In this document: one piece after another, positions 49,795 to 61,434 of the stretch
How the letters are laid out: every line of letters begins with the position of its first letter
How positions within the stretch are numbered: the stretch's first letter is position 1
Assembly: GCF_041146795.1 (NCBI RefSeq)
Contig: NC_135167.1
Span: forward strand, 31,266,954-31,330,953
Source: Maylandia zebra
Lineage: Eukaryota; Chordata; Actinopteri; Cichliformes; Cichlidae
Length of the DNA stretch: 64,000 nt
Direction of reading: 5' to 3'
Position numbers and translations under genes: made by a program
The notes under the pieces: generated by a model
Told to the model about the DNA's origin: nothing
What the model saw: the letters and a program-made list of their open reading frames with translations, nothing else
Databases searched by the model: none

Positions 49795-50030
49795 GTCCCT
49801 CCCATCACCCCTATCCAGTCAGATGCCTGCACTTCCTTGAGCCTGGTTCTGCTGAAGGTTTCCTCCCTTCAAAAGGGAGTTTTTCCTTCCCACTGTCACC
49901 AAGTGCTCACTCATAGGGAGTCATTTGATTGTTGGGGTTTTCTCTGTATTATTGTGGGGTCTTTATTCTACAGTATAAAGTGCCCTGGGGCGACTGCTGT
50001 TGTGATTTGGGCAGTGATAAGTAGATATCT
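49795..50030 (+). mobile_element. Interspersed repeat 'A' copy
   Basis: Reads ttccttgagcctggttctgc, aaaagggagtttttcc, ttcccactgtcacc, ttgttggggttttctctgta and ends near the cctggggcgactgctgt word: a good plus-strand copy of the family. Confidence 0.75.
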
Positions 50031-50184
50031 CCCTGGAGTCTTACTGATGGATGTTGAGTTGATGGAGGGGTTGAAACAGCAGGAAGCGATGCAGAGCAGT
50101 GTGATGCATTGAAAGCAGTGCACTCAGTCTTGTAGACGTCCAGTATAGTTTTAGTTTTTAATTTTACTTGTTAACTTTAATAAC

Positions 50185-50451
50185 CATGGGTACTCCGGCT
50201 TCCTCCCAAAGGTCCAAAGGGTTAGGTCAGTTGGTGATTCCAAACTGCCCATAGGTGTGAATGTGGTGCAAACTGTTGTCTGTCTCTCTGTGTTAGCCCT
50301 GCATCCAGCTGGCAACTTCTCCAGGGTGTACCCCACCTCCTGCCCTATGGTAGCTGGGATAGGCTCCAGCCCGCACCCCTGTGACCCTGACAAGGAAAAG
50401 CAGAAGAGAACAGATGGATGGATGGATGGATGGATGGATGGATGGATGGAT
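50185..50451 (+). mobile_element. tRNA-derived SINE body with (GGAT)n tail
   Basis: The fullest copy of this SINE body in the window: gtactccggcttcctccc, taggtgtgaatg, ctccagggtgtaccccac, gctgggataggctccagc, gtgaccctgacaagg, then nine to ten GGAT units (50413-50451). The tRNA-like head is missing. Confidence 0.8.
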
Positions 50452-51369
50452 CCCATCCGTGTGAGGGATTCCACTGGAATCCTGAAAGGAAGTAAAGCAT
50501 TTGTCGGTCTTGTTAGGGAGAAAAAGATGTAGGTAAGTTGTGTTACAATTGCATGATAATACTGCACATTTTAATTCAATTTTTATTTAATGTATATCAC
50601 AACTGTGGGTGCTGTGGAGTGGGTGATGAAAAGACGCTTGCCATAAAGTTTGTGAGTGATTCTAAAAGTGTGCTGCTCAAGAAACTTGTATTCAGTGGAT
50701 ATCAATATTTCCACGGCTTGTAGCTCAAAAGTCAAAGCTAAAGTGCCTTCACAAGCGAGAAAATCAATGATAGCAAAAGAGGTCAGAACAGAAATCCATG
50801 GGCAATGATTACATAAAGTATTGTTGCACTTGTACAACAGCAGCTTGCTGAAGTTCAGGATCTTGTTTGGACCAACAAATTTTCAGTTTGTTGTTTTGAG
50901 TCAGAGACTAAGAGGAGCTAAGATGGAGTAATAATCAAGCCTACAGGCAAAACTGACCTAAGCTGCAGGCAGTAGAGTCCACGCTGGCATGTAAAGAGAT
51001 GGAGCATGGCCCACAGGTGTGAGGCGGCAGCCTTTTTAGTGCTGACCACATCACAACAAACGGACCTTTTCTGTTCCCATACAAGCAGCCTGAAGGAGGA
51101 TTTTTAAACAAACCATACAATGCAAGAGCTATATCCACATCCTCAGCACAGTCCACTATGTTTTCAGTGGATGGACAAGAGTCTTCATTTCATCTGACCA
51201 TGACCTTCACCACAAACTGGTGCGGTCTCTACCTGAGTATGAAACCACCTGGACCAGGTTTGAAGCCATGGTTCTTAGCTTGATAACCAAACATGTTGCA
51301 TGTTAACAACCGAAAGGACAGTGGACCCAAGATCAGGTCTAAGTTACATTTCACCTTTGCATCTAGATC

Positions 51370-51560
51370 TAGACCAAAAGAACGAAGTCACTTATAGTTC
51401 ACTCCATAAAGTAGCTGGTCTCATCCTTGAAGAGGCTTCTTTGCACTGAAAGGTGTCAGCTGAGATGATTCAGGCAAACTTGGAGGTCTCAGAGGCATGC
51501 CAACTGAGAGGAGAACCGGAAGAGCTGGCTGGACAGCTCATCTTATCTGGCTTCTGAACT
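51370..51560 (+). mobile_element. LINE relict, same family as at 38.3-39.2 kb
   Basis: Badly decayed, but colinear with the LINE there: gaccaaaagaacgaag, gtagctggtctcatcc, ggtgtcagctgagatgattc, aggcatgccaactgagagga. Old insertion. Confidence 0.6.
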
Positions 51561-51679
51561 TATGATTAAATAAATAGATGCCTTCCAATTAGGAGAAAGC
51601 ATTGGGCAAATATAGGAAAACAACATTTCTCCACTTCAAAAGGTTAAAGCTACTGTTTGATGTTTTGCTTAATTCAGTT

Positions 51680-51900
51680 CAATTCTATTTTATTTATATA
51701 AAATCGCCTCAAGATGCTTATTATTGTAAGGTAAAGACCCTACAATAATACAGAGAAACCCCAACAATCAGACGACCCCCAATGAGCAAACACTTCAATG
51801 ACAGTGGGAAGGAAAAACTCCCTTTTAGCAGGAAGAAACCTCAGGGAGGGGCAGCCATGTGCCATAACTGGTTGAGGGTGGGGGGATTAATAAGACAATT
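51680..51900 (-). mobile_element. Interspersed repeat 'A' copy
   Basis: Carries gtaaagaccctacaataata, gagaaaccccaacaatcaga, atgacagtgggaaggaaaa and cctcagggaggggcagcca. It lies opposite to the copy 1.7 kb to its left. Confidence 0.75.
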
Positions 51901-52039
51901 CCTGCAAAAGACATGTTGGTTTGACCTCTACGGATATCAACAGCAATTTCTAACTTCGCTAATGGACAGAGGTGTGGGGTATTAAACAAAGAATTAGATC
52001 CTAGATACAAACTGCATAAATGAGCTTCTACTGAAAGAT

Positions 52040-52170
52040 GCCTGCATGCTGCCTAAAAGCTATAATGAGGATCTCGATCACTTGGAAGGTGCTCAGGGTA
52101 GACATGCCACGCCTCTGCATTGAACAGAGCCAAAAGAGATCATTTGGGTGTTTGACATAGGTGCATGCTC
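52040..52170 (+). mobile_element. Second LINE relict
   Basis: gtgctcagggtagacatgc, ctgcattgaacagagcc and atcatttgggtgtttgacat track the LINE sequence around 38.93-38.99 kb. Since it repeats the segment already present at 51.4 kb, it is a separate copy. Confidence 0.45.
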
Positions 52171-53254
52171 TTAAGTTTTAAGCTGGAAGCTTAATTTTAG
52201 TTATGCTTCCCTTTGTATGTAATTCTGTCATCAGCTGGTAATACAAGTAGCTAGAAACATTATTTGAAAATCTTAGAATGCTACTGAGCTCAAAGCATGG
52301 ATTAATTGTCAATGAATTTTCTTTCTACTGAAAAATAAAAGAAGCTGTTAGTTTACAGGAGCGAAAGATGTGACAGCCCCGTTACTCCATTTTCTCTGTC
52401 AACGTCCCAACAGACCTTTGGTCGTCTCACAGCAATGTTCATGGATTTACTTCCAGCCTCCAACTCACTTGGCTCACATCTCCAGTTCGCTGTGAACACT
52501 GCAGGCTGCATATCTGCTGACAGATTTCCGTCCGTTCTGGTCACCGGTGTCCTTTAACGGTGGCTTGTTTTTATCCAGTAGCCCCCTGGAGGTTTGTGCT
52601 CCGTCCTCACTGATGACCGCCGCAGCCAATATTGCAATAGACATTTTATCAAGTTTACGGATGAGGTGTCATATGGCTTTCTTTGCTCGAGGGAGGAAAT
52701 GGACGCAGTGATGTAGTGGATGGCTACGTCTCGGGCTATGATGAATTTATTTATTTATTTGGATGAAGAATTTTGTAAGAAAACAGGGCAAACCATTTTT
52801 AGAAGTTTATGTTTGTGTGTGTTAATGCTAACAGCTGTTAAAGACGCTGAGGTCGGACTCTGCAGATTACTCTATTTTCTGGACTTTAGAGTACTTTAGG
52901 AAGTTTCTCCAGTAAACTGTTTTATTGTGTTTTCCAGTAATTGTGTCAGGTTTTTGTGTAGCATCCAGCTTGAGTTGAACTGATATGATTTAATCTGCTA
53001 AGAGCGCTGATGTGACAGATAAAACTTAGCCAGGCTAGTGGTACTTGCACTAGTACTAAAAGACCTTTTGAAAAATGCTCATTTTGACAGTGCTAACCTG
53101 GCTGTAGTGTGTAAAATTGTAATCACTTTTAATTAATATTAAAAGTAAAGTGACCTGACTAATGAGTTAGATTGCAATGGAGTGTTTCTTCTTCACCAAT
53201 CTGGATTTAATCATTAGTTATAATTAAACCTGGCTCTCTAAAAGAGCATCTTTG
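52171..53254. other. Gene-free spacer
   Basis: No gene recognised. The part at 52.35-52.72 kb is of balanced composition and may be functional or an unknown repeat. Confidence 0.4.
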
Positions 53255-53515
53255 GTGCTGTCTACCTCCCCTCCCCCCCAACCACGTGCAGCAGATTGCC
53301 GCACCTCCCTGAGCCTGGTTCTGCTGAAGGTTTTTTCCTGTTAAAATTGTGTTTTTCCTTCCCACTGTTGCCAAGTGCTTGCTCATAGAGGTAATCTGAC
53401 TGTAGAAATTTCTCTGTACCATTGTAGCATCATTACCTTATAAAATAAAGCACCTTGAGGCGACTGTTGTTGTAATTTGGTGTTATATAAGTACAACTAA
53501 ATTGAGTTGAAGTGG
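53255..53515 (+). mobile_element. Interspersed repeat 'A' copy
   Basis: Carries ctccctgagcctggttctgc, ttccttcccactgttgcc, aagtgcttgctcatagagg and gcaccttgaggcgactgttg, then the end word ggtgttatataagtacaact. It shows the 3' end of the family best. Confidence 0.8.
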
Positions 53516-55615
53516 TTGGAACTGATCACAGCACCAGATGAAAGGGGGTCGGGATTACTGATTACAACTGCAGTGCATACATGGGTGTGTTTGTGTTTCT
53601 AACAAATACTGTGCCAATCTACCACACACTTGACAAGCTTCAAGTCTGAATCCATGTAATGAACCAGCCAACAGACATTGCCATCACTAGATCCACACTG
53701 CTGTAAGGCAAAAACAACAACAGCAAAACATGACTTGACAGCATATATTACGAGCGGAAAATATTCATTCTCAAGAGCTCATTAAACAGGAAACTTGTTC
53801 TAAATGAAAAGGAAACTGCTTCTTTAACAAAGTGCTCTGATATCGATTCCAACATCAAACATAACGACACCGGCAGCGATGACGAGAGAGCATACAGGTG
53901 TCCTTTGAAGACCCATACCTGTATCTGGAGCGTCCTCAGTGTTCTGAGTCGCTGCATAACAAACTGTACTGCATGGGGAAAATAGTTCAACTTGAATTTA
54001 AATCAGACAACAAAGCTTCACGGGCTGTGATGAACGATGTTTGCATCAACTGTCTATTCTCATGTTTTTATAAATATTAATAAGATTCATTCACACGTAC
54101 ACCTTTAACAGCATTATAAATAAAGACAGTGGTGCTGGTAAATAAAGAAGGGCAGCATGCCTCCATTTCATAACACAGCCTGCAGTGAGATGACTGCACC
54201 CTCCTCTCCAAAAAATATGTACAGTAAAAAAAAGGACTTGCATTTTATTAGCATGCCCTTTAAAAAGTAAAATATCCACCGTTGCAGTTCTTTAAAGTTC
54301 ATAGTTTTCAGCCTCTGCTGCCATTGCTCAATCTGTGGTAATAAGAAGAGGGTATGGAGGCGAAGCTACCCTGGGCTGCATGACTCTTGACCTACAGCTG
54401 AGCTCAAGGACAGCGGGATGTGTACAAATGAGACATTACTGTCTGAGGAGTTCTGCAATTCTCTTGCCAGCCGGCACGATGAACTGCTGTGTCATGCTGT
54501 TGTCTATGGCCTTAGGTCAGTACGAAGAAGGGAGTGAAAAGACTGCTGCTGAAGTGTGTCCAGTCTGTGATAATCAGGCAAAAAGATCATTGTGGAACTT
54601 AGCATGAATCACATTTTCAAGGGTAATCATTTACTAGCTGGATAACTGATAAAACGTGTACTTAAAAACGAACGATTTGTCGTTAAACAGCCTTTAAGCT
54701 AATGCCAAAGTGCTCTCTGTAATATAAATAATTAAGACTCTGTGTCAAAAAGGTGGGAATACATGTAGGAAGGATTAGTTCCCATTTCAGCGCCGCCTTT
54801 GAATGAGCGCGGATCAGATATACAATGAGAGCAAAGTCCTGACATTCAAACCTCTGAGAAATTATCTGTCAGTCTAACTCACGGGGATGAGGAGCTCCGC
54901 TCATGAATTTCATTTGTCATCACACTATTCTGTGATTTTAAAACAGGTCACTGGCTTTATTTACTTTGTTATTAATGCTTTTCATCTATTTTCATGTTTC
55001 TGTCGATAAATGTCTTAACAGCTTGTCAAACATAAAGCAGTCTGGTATCAAAACAATGAAAGGATGATAGAAGTGATACTGTCGAGTATGAAGCCCACTG
55101 AATTGTGTTGGAAATGTTTTATTTAAATATACCTCAGACATATGCTATGAAAAATGGCTGAACCTTTTTGTGTTGACTGTCACATCTATTTTATTTGTAG
55201 CCTACCTATAGCACATTTAAACAACAGACAGTGACTTAGAGACAGGCAGATTTACATTCCAGGTCTCCAAAAAACAGTTTCAAAATACACGAAAAGCTGA
55301 AATGTGTATTCTTTCATTTTAACTAAATATTGTGGGACGTAATGATTCATCTCATTAATCACGACCCGCTGCTCTCCCCTACATACGCTGCTTTTATAGG
55401 TTAAAAATATCAGTATCTGTATCAGCAATACTGGCTGTGTATTCACTTGATATTGGATTTATACCCAAATTTGTAGTATTGTATTGCATAAGCACTGCGC
55501 TGAACCTCAGCAGGTCATTTTTGCAGTCTTTAATAATGCATTAAGTTGCTGCAATGTGATCGTATATATACACCCACAGAGCTACATTCAGCAGACCTCT
55601 TGTGATAAGGGTAGT
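53516..55615. other. Gene-free spacer
   Basis: No confirmed exon. A 60-codon frame at 53898-54080 looks mildly protein-like but is not recognised. 54.70-54.93 kb is of balanced composition and repeat-free. Confidence 0.4.
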
Positions 55616-55740
55616 TCAGCAGTTTTTAATACCAGTAGCCCTCCCTGACACAACCCAAAAGGAGAGTTGTGTTCTGGAATTGAACCAGCGACCATTTATT
55701 TGTTAGGTCACTATGTAATCCTCTACACTGCACACTTCCA
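55616..55740 (-). mobile_element. Very diverged SINE-like fragment
   Basis: ggaattgaaccagcgacc followed by gttaggtcactatgtaatcc resembles the reverse of a tRNA-derived SINE head (B-box then D-arm side). Weak. Confidence 0.35.
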
Positions 55741-56329
55741 GAGGCTGACATTTTTAATGTTTTTCTGTACTCATCCCGCACAAATAAAATAAATCCACAC
55801 CACTAAATTAAAAAAAAGAATTAAGGGAACAATTATAGGGAACAGTATAACTCAAAGTCAATTAAAATTCAGGGACATCGATTCGTCCACTTAAGAATCA
55901 TAAACCAGTTTTCATTTCCCCTGCTTTGGTGACAGTGAAATGTTTAAATGAAATGTTGTGTGCCCGACAGGTATTAAGACAAGACGCCCTGGGCGATGAC
56001 TGGGTGTTCCCTTTTTTTTTTTTTTTATTATTATTATTATTTAGGCAGTGTTTTAATATATAATAAATTGGTCACCTTAACTTTATGATTAACTTTAAAA
56101 CCCTGTTAGTGTTTGGATGATACTATGTCACCATCCCATTCCCTGATGAATATGTTACTGACTTCATGCTCCAATCATCTATACAAACTATACAATGTAT
56201 ACATTACACTCCATATGTTTTCCCCATTTACAAACCAAACTGCTGATAATACTACAGAAAAGTCCTTTTTAAAAATAACATGCTACACTATATCAACAGC
56301 ACAGACATTAAATATTGAGAAAAAAAATC

Positions 56330-56335
56330 TTTATT
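56330..56335 (-). terminator. Polyadenylation signal AATAAA of the THAP-ARF7EP gene
   Basis: TTTATT on the plus strand (AATAAA on the minus strand) lies 162 bases past the stop codon. It is the likely 3' end signal. Other A/T-rich hexamers nearby are weaker. Confidence 0.55.
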
Positions 56336-56496
56336 TAAAGAAGAGAGAAAAAAAAAAAGAGTTTTCTTCTCCTGTTAGGTTTGTAAAACTTGATAAATAT
56401 TGTGGATTATTTCTTAAAGAGTGCATCATAGTCTTGAATGGTCCATCAGCCTGATTTGGATATGAAATCAGAGAGAAAGAAAAGCATATCTGAAAA

Positions 56497-59400
56497 CTAA
56501 ATGGCGAACTTGTTCCGGATGATTTCGCCACCTTCCACTTCCATCTGCTCGTAAAGCCACTTCCTGTCACAGCGGCACTCAATGCCACACCTGCGAGATC
56601 CACATTCAGGGCACGGGTAGAAGCAGCCCATGCAGTCCACATCCAAACAGTCACACAAGTCCTTGCCATTGGAGAGCAGTCGCCCTTTGTTGTCGTACAC
56701 TTTGTTTTTGGCTCCAACATTCTGCCTGCGTGATTCAAACAGACAATGTCTTATAGAACAGTTGCATCTGGTTTTCTTTAAAGCTTTTCTCTTCTGATAG
56801 TTTTGATCATTTTTTTTAAATTTCATTCTGAAACTGTCACGTAAGAAGGTCATAACTGAATGTAAACCACCTCTTTATGAACCCAATTTAATGCTTATGT
56901 CTGACAATGTTAATAATACTTAAAAATAGGGCTGTTCGATATAACGATATATATCAGATGACGATATAAAAACGTCTATCGTTTCATTTTACGCTATCGT
57001 TTGTTTTGTGCTGTCGCAAAATAAACTGTTTATGGCAATATTTTTTCATCGTTCTGATGGTCACTGTAGTGGCTCATCAATACACACTCTGGCAAATGAG
57101 AACGGAAATCTGAGGAATGTCACCAGCAGATGGTCTTAATTTAAGTTTTTGTTGGGGTTTTTTTTGTTAATGTGTTTCTTCTCCAACAGTCTGCATAAGG
57201 GCACAATCACTTAAACCAGAAAAGGAGAATGTTATCCACGCAGGCATAATTTATGTTCACATCTAATTAGCAAACTAAGTGCAAGACAGTAAAAAAAGGA
57301 TTCATGACAAAAAGAACTTAGTGTTAAGCACAAACAAATGCTTCTACCAACAAAGTCAGTGGAGATACTGTATGCCTGCATCCACACAGGGAACATTTTT
57401 ATTTTAAAACTAAAACTGATCCCTGTCCAGGCTTGACTTTTAGCCCAATTTTAATAATATTATTCACCAAGAGAAGCCACAACAATGGGAAGAAGAACCA
57501 TGACAAAAAACAAACAAAGAAAACAGGATGTGAGCCTAGCTGTGATGTTTCGCCTTGCAAACATGCAAACACACAAGAGCATTAGCAGCAACACCAAACT
57601 GGATCAGCAAGCATTTCCAAAACGTGTGTGGTAGTGGTAGGTGTAAGCACAATAAAGGTTTCATGCTTTAGAATGCATTTTTGTGGATGTACAGCAAGCA
57701 TCTCTCACCTGTCTGACAGCTGTTTCGCTCCACGGCCACCTCGTCCACCCTGCAACAATAACAATAACAAAGAAATATAGCTCATGCAGAGATAAATTAG
57801 GCCTAAAATAAATAATACACTTTATATTACACATAGAGACAACTGGGGAAAGAGATTCGTGGTTTAATGACAACAAAGAAACTGCTTTATTTCAAATGAT
57901 CCAGTCAATGGCTTCTGGTTAATATTCTAATACCTCTGATGTTATATCAAAACATCATGGCTTTGTTGCATTTATGCAACAGTCATGACACTTTATTATT
58001 ATTTTTGCATTTTAGACTTTTAAAAATAATTCTTGAGGGGTAAAAAAGTGAGCACACATTACCCTCCCACAGTATACACAATAGTAAAAGAGACACTCAC
58101 CCTCATTCCTCCTCTTTTGTCTCTGCGAAGAGCAGCTTCTTTTGCTCTGTCTCTGTCCGCTTGTGTCGTCATCTGATTTGCGACATTTGTCTCCTTCAGG
58201 ATTACTCCTCTTTTACGCAGTTCAATCTGTGGAATTTACAGCGTTATCACCTCAAACAAAGAAAGCAGAGTCACCTGTTTAGAATAAGCATGATCCTGTT
58301 GTGAGACCGCACCTTTGAGGAATCCTGTCCTTGGGTGAATATGGTGGGCACCGCATCCTCTCGGAGAAACTGTTTGCCATTGTAGTCTCTGAAGCAGTCT
58401 GGCCTAAAGTGCTCCGAACAGAGGCAAGTGTTGGCAGTTGGGATGAAGTTCTTCATCCCAAGGCTGTGCACCCATTTGCTGGCGAGTTGAGGCTTGCTAA
58501 GAGGAAACCTGACACACAAGAAAGAGAAGAGATGCTCCAAACCCTGGATGCTCCAGTCTGCATGCCCTAGTATTCCTAAGCAAGATACTGAACCCTGAGT
58601 TGCTCTCAAAGTGTGAATGTTAATCCAACACATCCTGGCTTAAAATGAATATTTGGTGATTAACCAAAGATGTAAAGAAATTATGGTTCAGCAAAGGTAA
58701 TTTGGTAGTCTGGGGATGCCAGACAAGCACATTTGTCTAAGTGCTTTTTTTTAACTAACATTCACACACATTCATACTCCGATGGATGCATCGGAGAGCA
58801 ATTTGGGGTTAGTATCTTGCCCAAGGATATTTGGTATGCAGACTATGGGAAGCCAGGAATCGAACCACCAACCTTCCGATCAGTAGGTAACCTGCTCTAC
58901 CACCTGAGTTACAGCCACCCAACAGCACAAACAAACTCTTGTTTGTGCCGTTGTTGGTCTGTCAGCCACGGAGAGGAGTGGAAGTTCTAACATACAAAGA
59001 GCTGAACTGAAAACGAATGTTAGAAACAATGAGCCCTAAGTCTCCACTGCAGTCACTGGCTGAGCTTTTCATGCTGTATATTTTGGATCTTTCAAGTTTT
59101 GTGGGGGTACTTTTGCTAATCTTTCCAGCCCGCCTGTCAACCAATCGTTCATTTCCAGCTACGTGCAGTTACAATCTAGGAGGACTGCAAGAAACGTGCA
59201 CGCAGAGGGACGCATTTGCAGGACCATGAATTACACTTAAGCATGTACCAGTCCTACTTAACAGAACCTCCTACAGTTTCCTCTCATCTTTTGCCAACTG
59301 AATAAATTAAATGATAAGATAACTTTCCTTTGGTGAACGGCCAAAACCTCAAAACTCTAGTCTACATGGACTTGTTTTACATGCAAGGAAATTCCAGATT

Positions 59401-60050
59401 ATGTTTTACAAATCTGTAAACTATATCTTTGCTTAAAAGCAGATACTGACCGAGGCATCAACGAGTGACTACATTTATTACAGTAACATTTTATCAAGCT
59501 ACCAAATTATTGTCAACTTACCTTCTATTCACTTCTGAAAGCCTTATGTGCAACCGGAATTTGTTAAATAGGTTTATTGGTGGGCTGCATTAACATATCA
59601 ACACCGTGTACATGTACATAAGCCGTAACCATAAGCAACTAGCTTTAAGTAGATACTCTTCCTTCAAGAAAACGAAGCTTGAAAAATCAGGAAAGCGGTG
59701 AAGTAACTTGCCCAGAAAAAGCCATTACGTTGTACCTGTGTGGCGTCGTGGTGCGGTGTATAATGTCAGCACCCTCACGTTTAACGTTAGCTAGCTCTGT
59801 GGAGCTAATGCTAAGCTAAATCACGGCAGCTTTTCTTGAAGCTAATGTCCAAACCTTTTAATGTTGCATTCAATCTTGAGGCCATCTTAAAGCGACTGAA
59901 AACACACACCAACGCTGTGCAACAATACCGTTGCAAGCTAAAGAGAAACTTTAGCTCCTCCGCTGCACAGAAAGCTTACCTGTAAAATCTTATTTCCGAC
60001 CCTTTGACAAACTTATTGTTGCATCCTGTTGCCGCACATATAACGGGCAT
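56497..60050 (-). CDS. arl14ep: THAP zinc-finger / ARF7EP_C fusion protein, ARL14EP-like (five exons)
   Basis: Assembled from splice sites. Exons on the minus strand are 60050-59980, 58508-58313, 58226-58101, 57749-57709 and 56725-56497. All junctions are GT-AG, phases agree throughout, and the product is 220 residues. Residues 1-81 form a THAP DNA-binding zinc finger: Cys5 and Cys10, Pro26, Trp36, Cys54 and His57 (CSEHF) and the AVPTIF box (76-81). Residues 90-131 are basic and helical-looking. An Arg-Gly-Gly run (about 131-138) spans the exon 3/4 junction. Residues 150-220 are the ARF7EP_C domain, with nine cysteines (169-197), the run [11 protein letters not shown] and the ending GGEII, closely matching the human ARL14EP C-terminus as I remember it. 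ARL14EP links ARL14 to myosin 1E in human cells; the THAP domain suggests DNA binding instead. The human protein, as I recall it, has an unrelated N-terminal half. Exon 1 begins with the first ATG, 150 bases below a CTCF-like site. The gene is convergent with fshb. Confidence 0.88.
56935..57140. mobile_element. hAT-type MITE in intron 4 of the THAP-ARF7EP gene
   Basis: Begins tagggctgttcgatataacg followed by gatatatatcagatgacg and cgtctatcgttt, a terminus I recognise from a common teleost MITE. The right end is not defined. Confidence 0.6.
58571..58925 (-). mobile_element. tRNA-derived SINE in intron 1 of the THAP-ARF7EP gene
   Basis: In reverse, from about 58925, there is a tRNA-like head (GGTGGCTGTAACTCAGGTGG, GTAGAGCAGG, a B-box GGTTCGATTCC). 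It is followed by the unrelated body (ggcaagatac, caaattgctctccg). A second body piece at 58.57-58.61 kb suggests two overlapping or broken copies. Confidence 0.75.
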
Positions 60051-60220
60051 AGTGACTCTCTTTTTTCTTCTTTTTGTCTAAACTATATGACAATACGAAT
60101 GAAAAAACAAAACAACAGCAGTTTACAAACTTCCTTTCGCCGTCTTCTTCGGCCAAACTACTGTATTTCTGCTTAAGCTTCCTGTTTCCCATTGGAAGAG
60201 TCTGCCCTCTGGCGGCGGTT
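60051..60220 (-). promoter_or_regulatory. Probable promoter of the THAP-ARF7EP gene
   Basis: Directly upstream of the start codon there is an inverted CCAAT box (ATTGG, 60191-60195), a CG-containing stretch and no TATA box. This is typical of a housekeeping-type start. The CTCF-like motif at 60201-60215 lies at its outer edge. Confidence 0.45.
60201..60215 (-). promoter_or_regulatory. Candidate CTCF binding site
   Basis: TCTGCCCTCTGGCGGC fits the reverse form of the CTCF core (GCCCTCTGGTGG-like) with one change. It lies about 150 bases upstream of the THAP-ARF7EP start codon. Motif match only. Confidence 0.4.
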
Positions 60221-61430
60221 CGTGATATTCACATACATGTAAAACACTGGAAAACAGTCATGAACATTATTGATTTATGCACAATATGAATGAAATGGGA
60301 AACAAACTTTGACAGGCAGTCATTCGGCTCAAGTTACGTTGATATTCTAAATAAAATAAAATACAATAAAAATAGAAAACACACATGCATATATCACTCA
60401 GAAAAATATAGTCACAGCTTGAAAAGTGCAAAATTATCTGTCTTAGATTGCAGACACAACGCAGGAGACTAACGGGACAAACATCAAAAACATTTTCTGT
60501 AGGTGCAGAAGTGAATCAATGAATTCACCACACACACTAGAACTGTTGACAGCGAGTGCAGAATATCCTTAACAACACATTTCCATTTGTTTTGCAATTT
60601 TTAATAACAGCCGTGCTTACAGACTAGCGGAACAAGCTGATGAATGACCTCTTATTCCAAAAGTCTGACCCATCCACTATGTGTCCTCCTCAGCCATGTT
60701 GGTTACCATGTTAACCAAAAAATTGAAATGACTTTGCCCTGCAATGACTTACGAGTGATATGGGTGTTTTTGATTACCAAATTGAACAAATAAGTGTTAC
60801 TTATAAGTCAAAGTATAACAGTGGAATTGAGCTGAGCAGGCGCAGTGACTTTATTGGGCATGTTGTAACTCTGAACACTGTCTACATACGCTGTATACAC
60901 TGTGCATACAGAAGGGTGACAATAAAGGGAAACTAGAATACAGGGCTATTTAAGTAGGGTTACAAAGCAAAAATCCCCCAAAGATGGGTGCTCATTTAAA
61001 AGTTCAGTGGACCAGAAATAAAGCCTGGTGTACTGAGATGGATGCTGAATACTTGATCACTTCAGCTAGGGGACTTGTGGGTTATTTTACTGGTGTGATA
61101 TGACCTTCACAGTCCCAGCAGGTGGGGCCCATAGGCAATCACAAATAAAATGAGTATAGAAAACTGGTATAGAAAACATCGGGCATGGCTTTCACGCTCG
61201 TGTTCAGCCTTGTGTCCTATTACAGATTTATTATGGGAAAAATGGAGGGTCATGAGACTTTGTGTTGGATTATGGAAAAGAAAGTGTAATAAGAAAGGGA
61301 AAATAGAAGTATGTATAAAGTCTGTGATCCATTCAATTTCTGTAAAATGTACAGGAATAGACCCCATATTTTCTCAGAGTCTTACACATGTATAAGCAGG
61401 TACATACGGTATAAAGATGGACTATAAATT
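60221..61430. other. Gene-free spacer
   Basis: No gene seen. A short repeat-like word series (gtatacactgtgcatacaga, gacaataaaggg) lies at about 60.89-60.93 kb. Confidence 0.45.
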
Positions 61431-61434
61431 ACAG

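Noticed and set aside
50151..50567. 138-codon minus-strand frame containing repeated Ile-His-Pro-Ser
   Set aside because: Antisense of the SINE and its GGAT tail.
56726..56853. Extension of the last THAP-ARF7EP exon upstream to an ATG at 56853
   Set aside because: A good acceptor at 56726-56727 joins in phase to exon 4. The upstream codons do not resemble the family and include a polypyrimidine stretch.
58271..58633. Reading the THAP exon as a separate single-exon gene
   Set aside because: The first Cys pair of the finger is missing from that frame and is supplied in phase by the exon at 59980-60050; the frame's own N-terminal part is intron sequence.
58860..58925. tRNA-like sequence considered as a tRNA gene
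   Set aside because: B-box present but no complete cloverleaf; followed by a SINE body shared with other copies.
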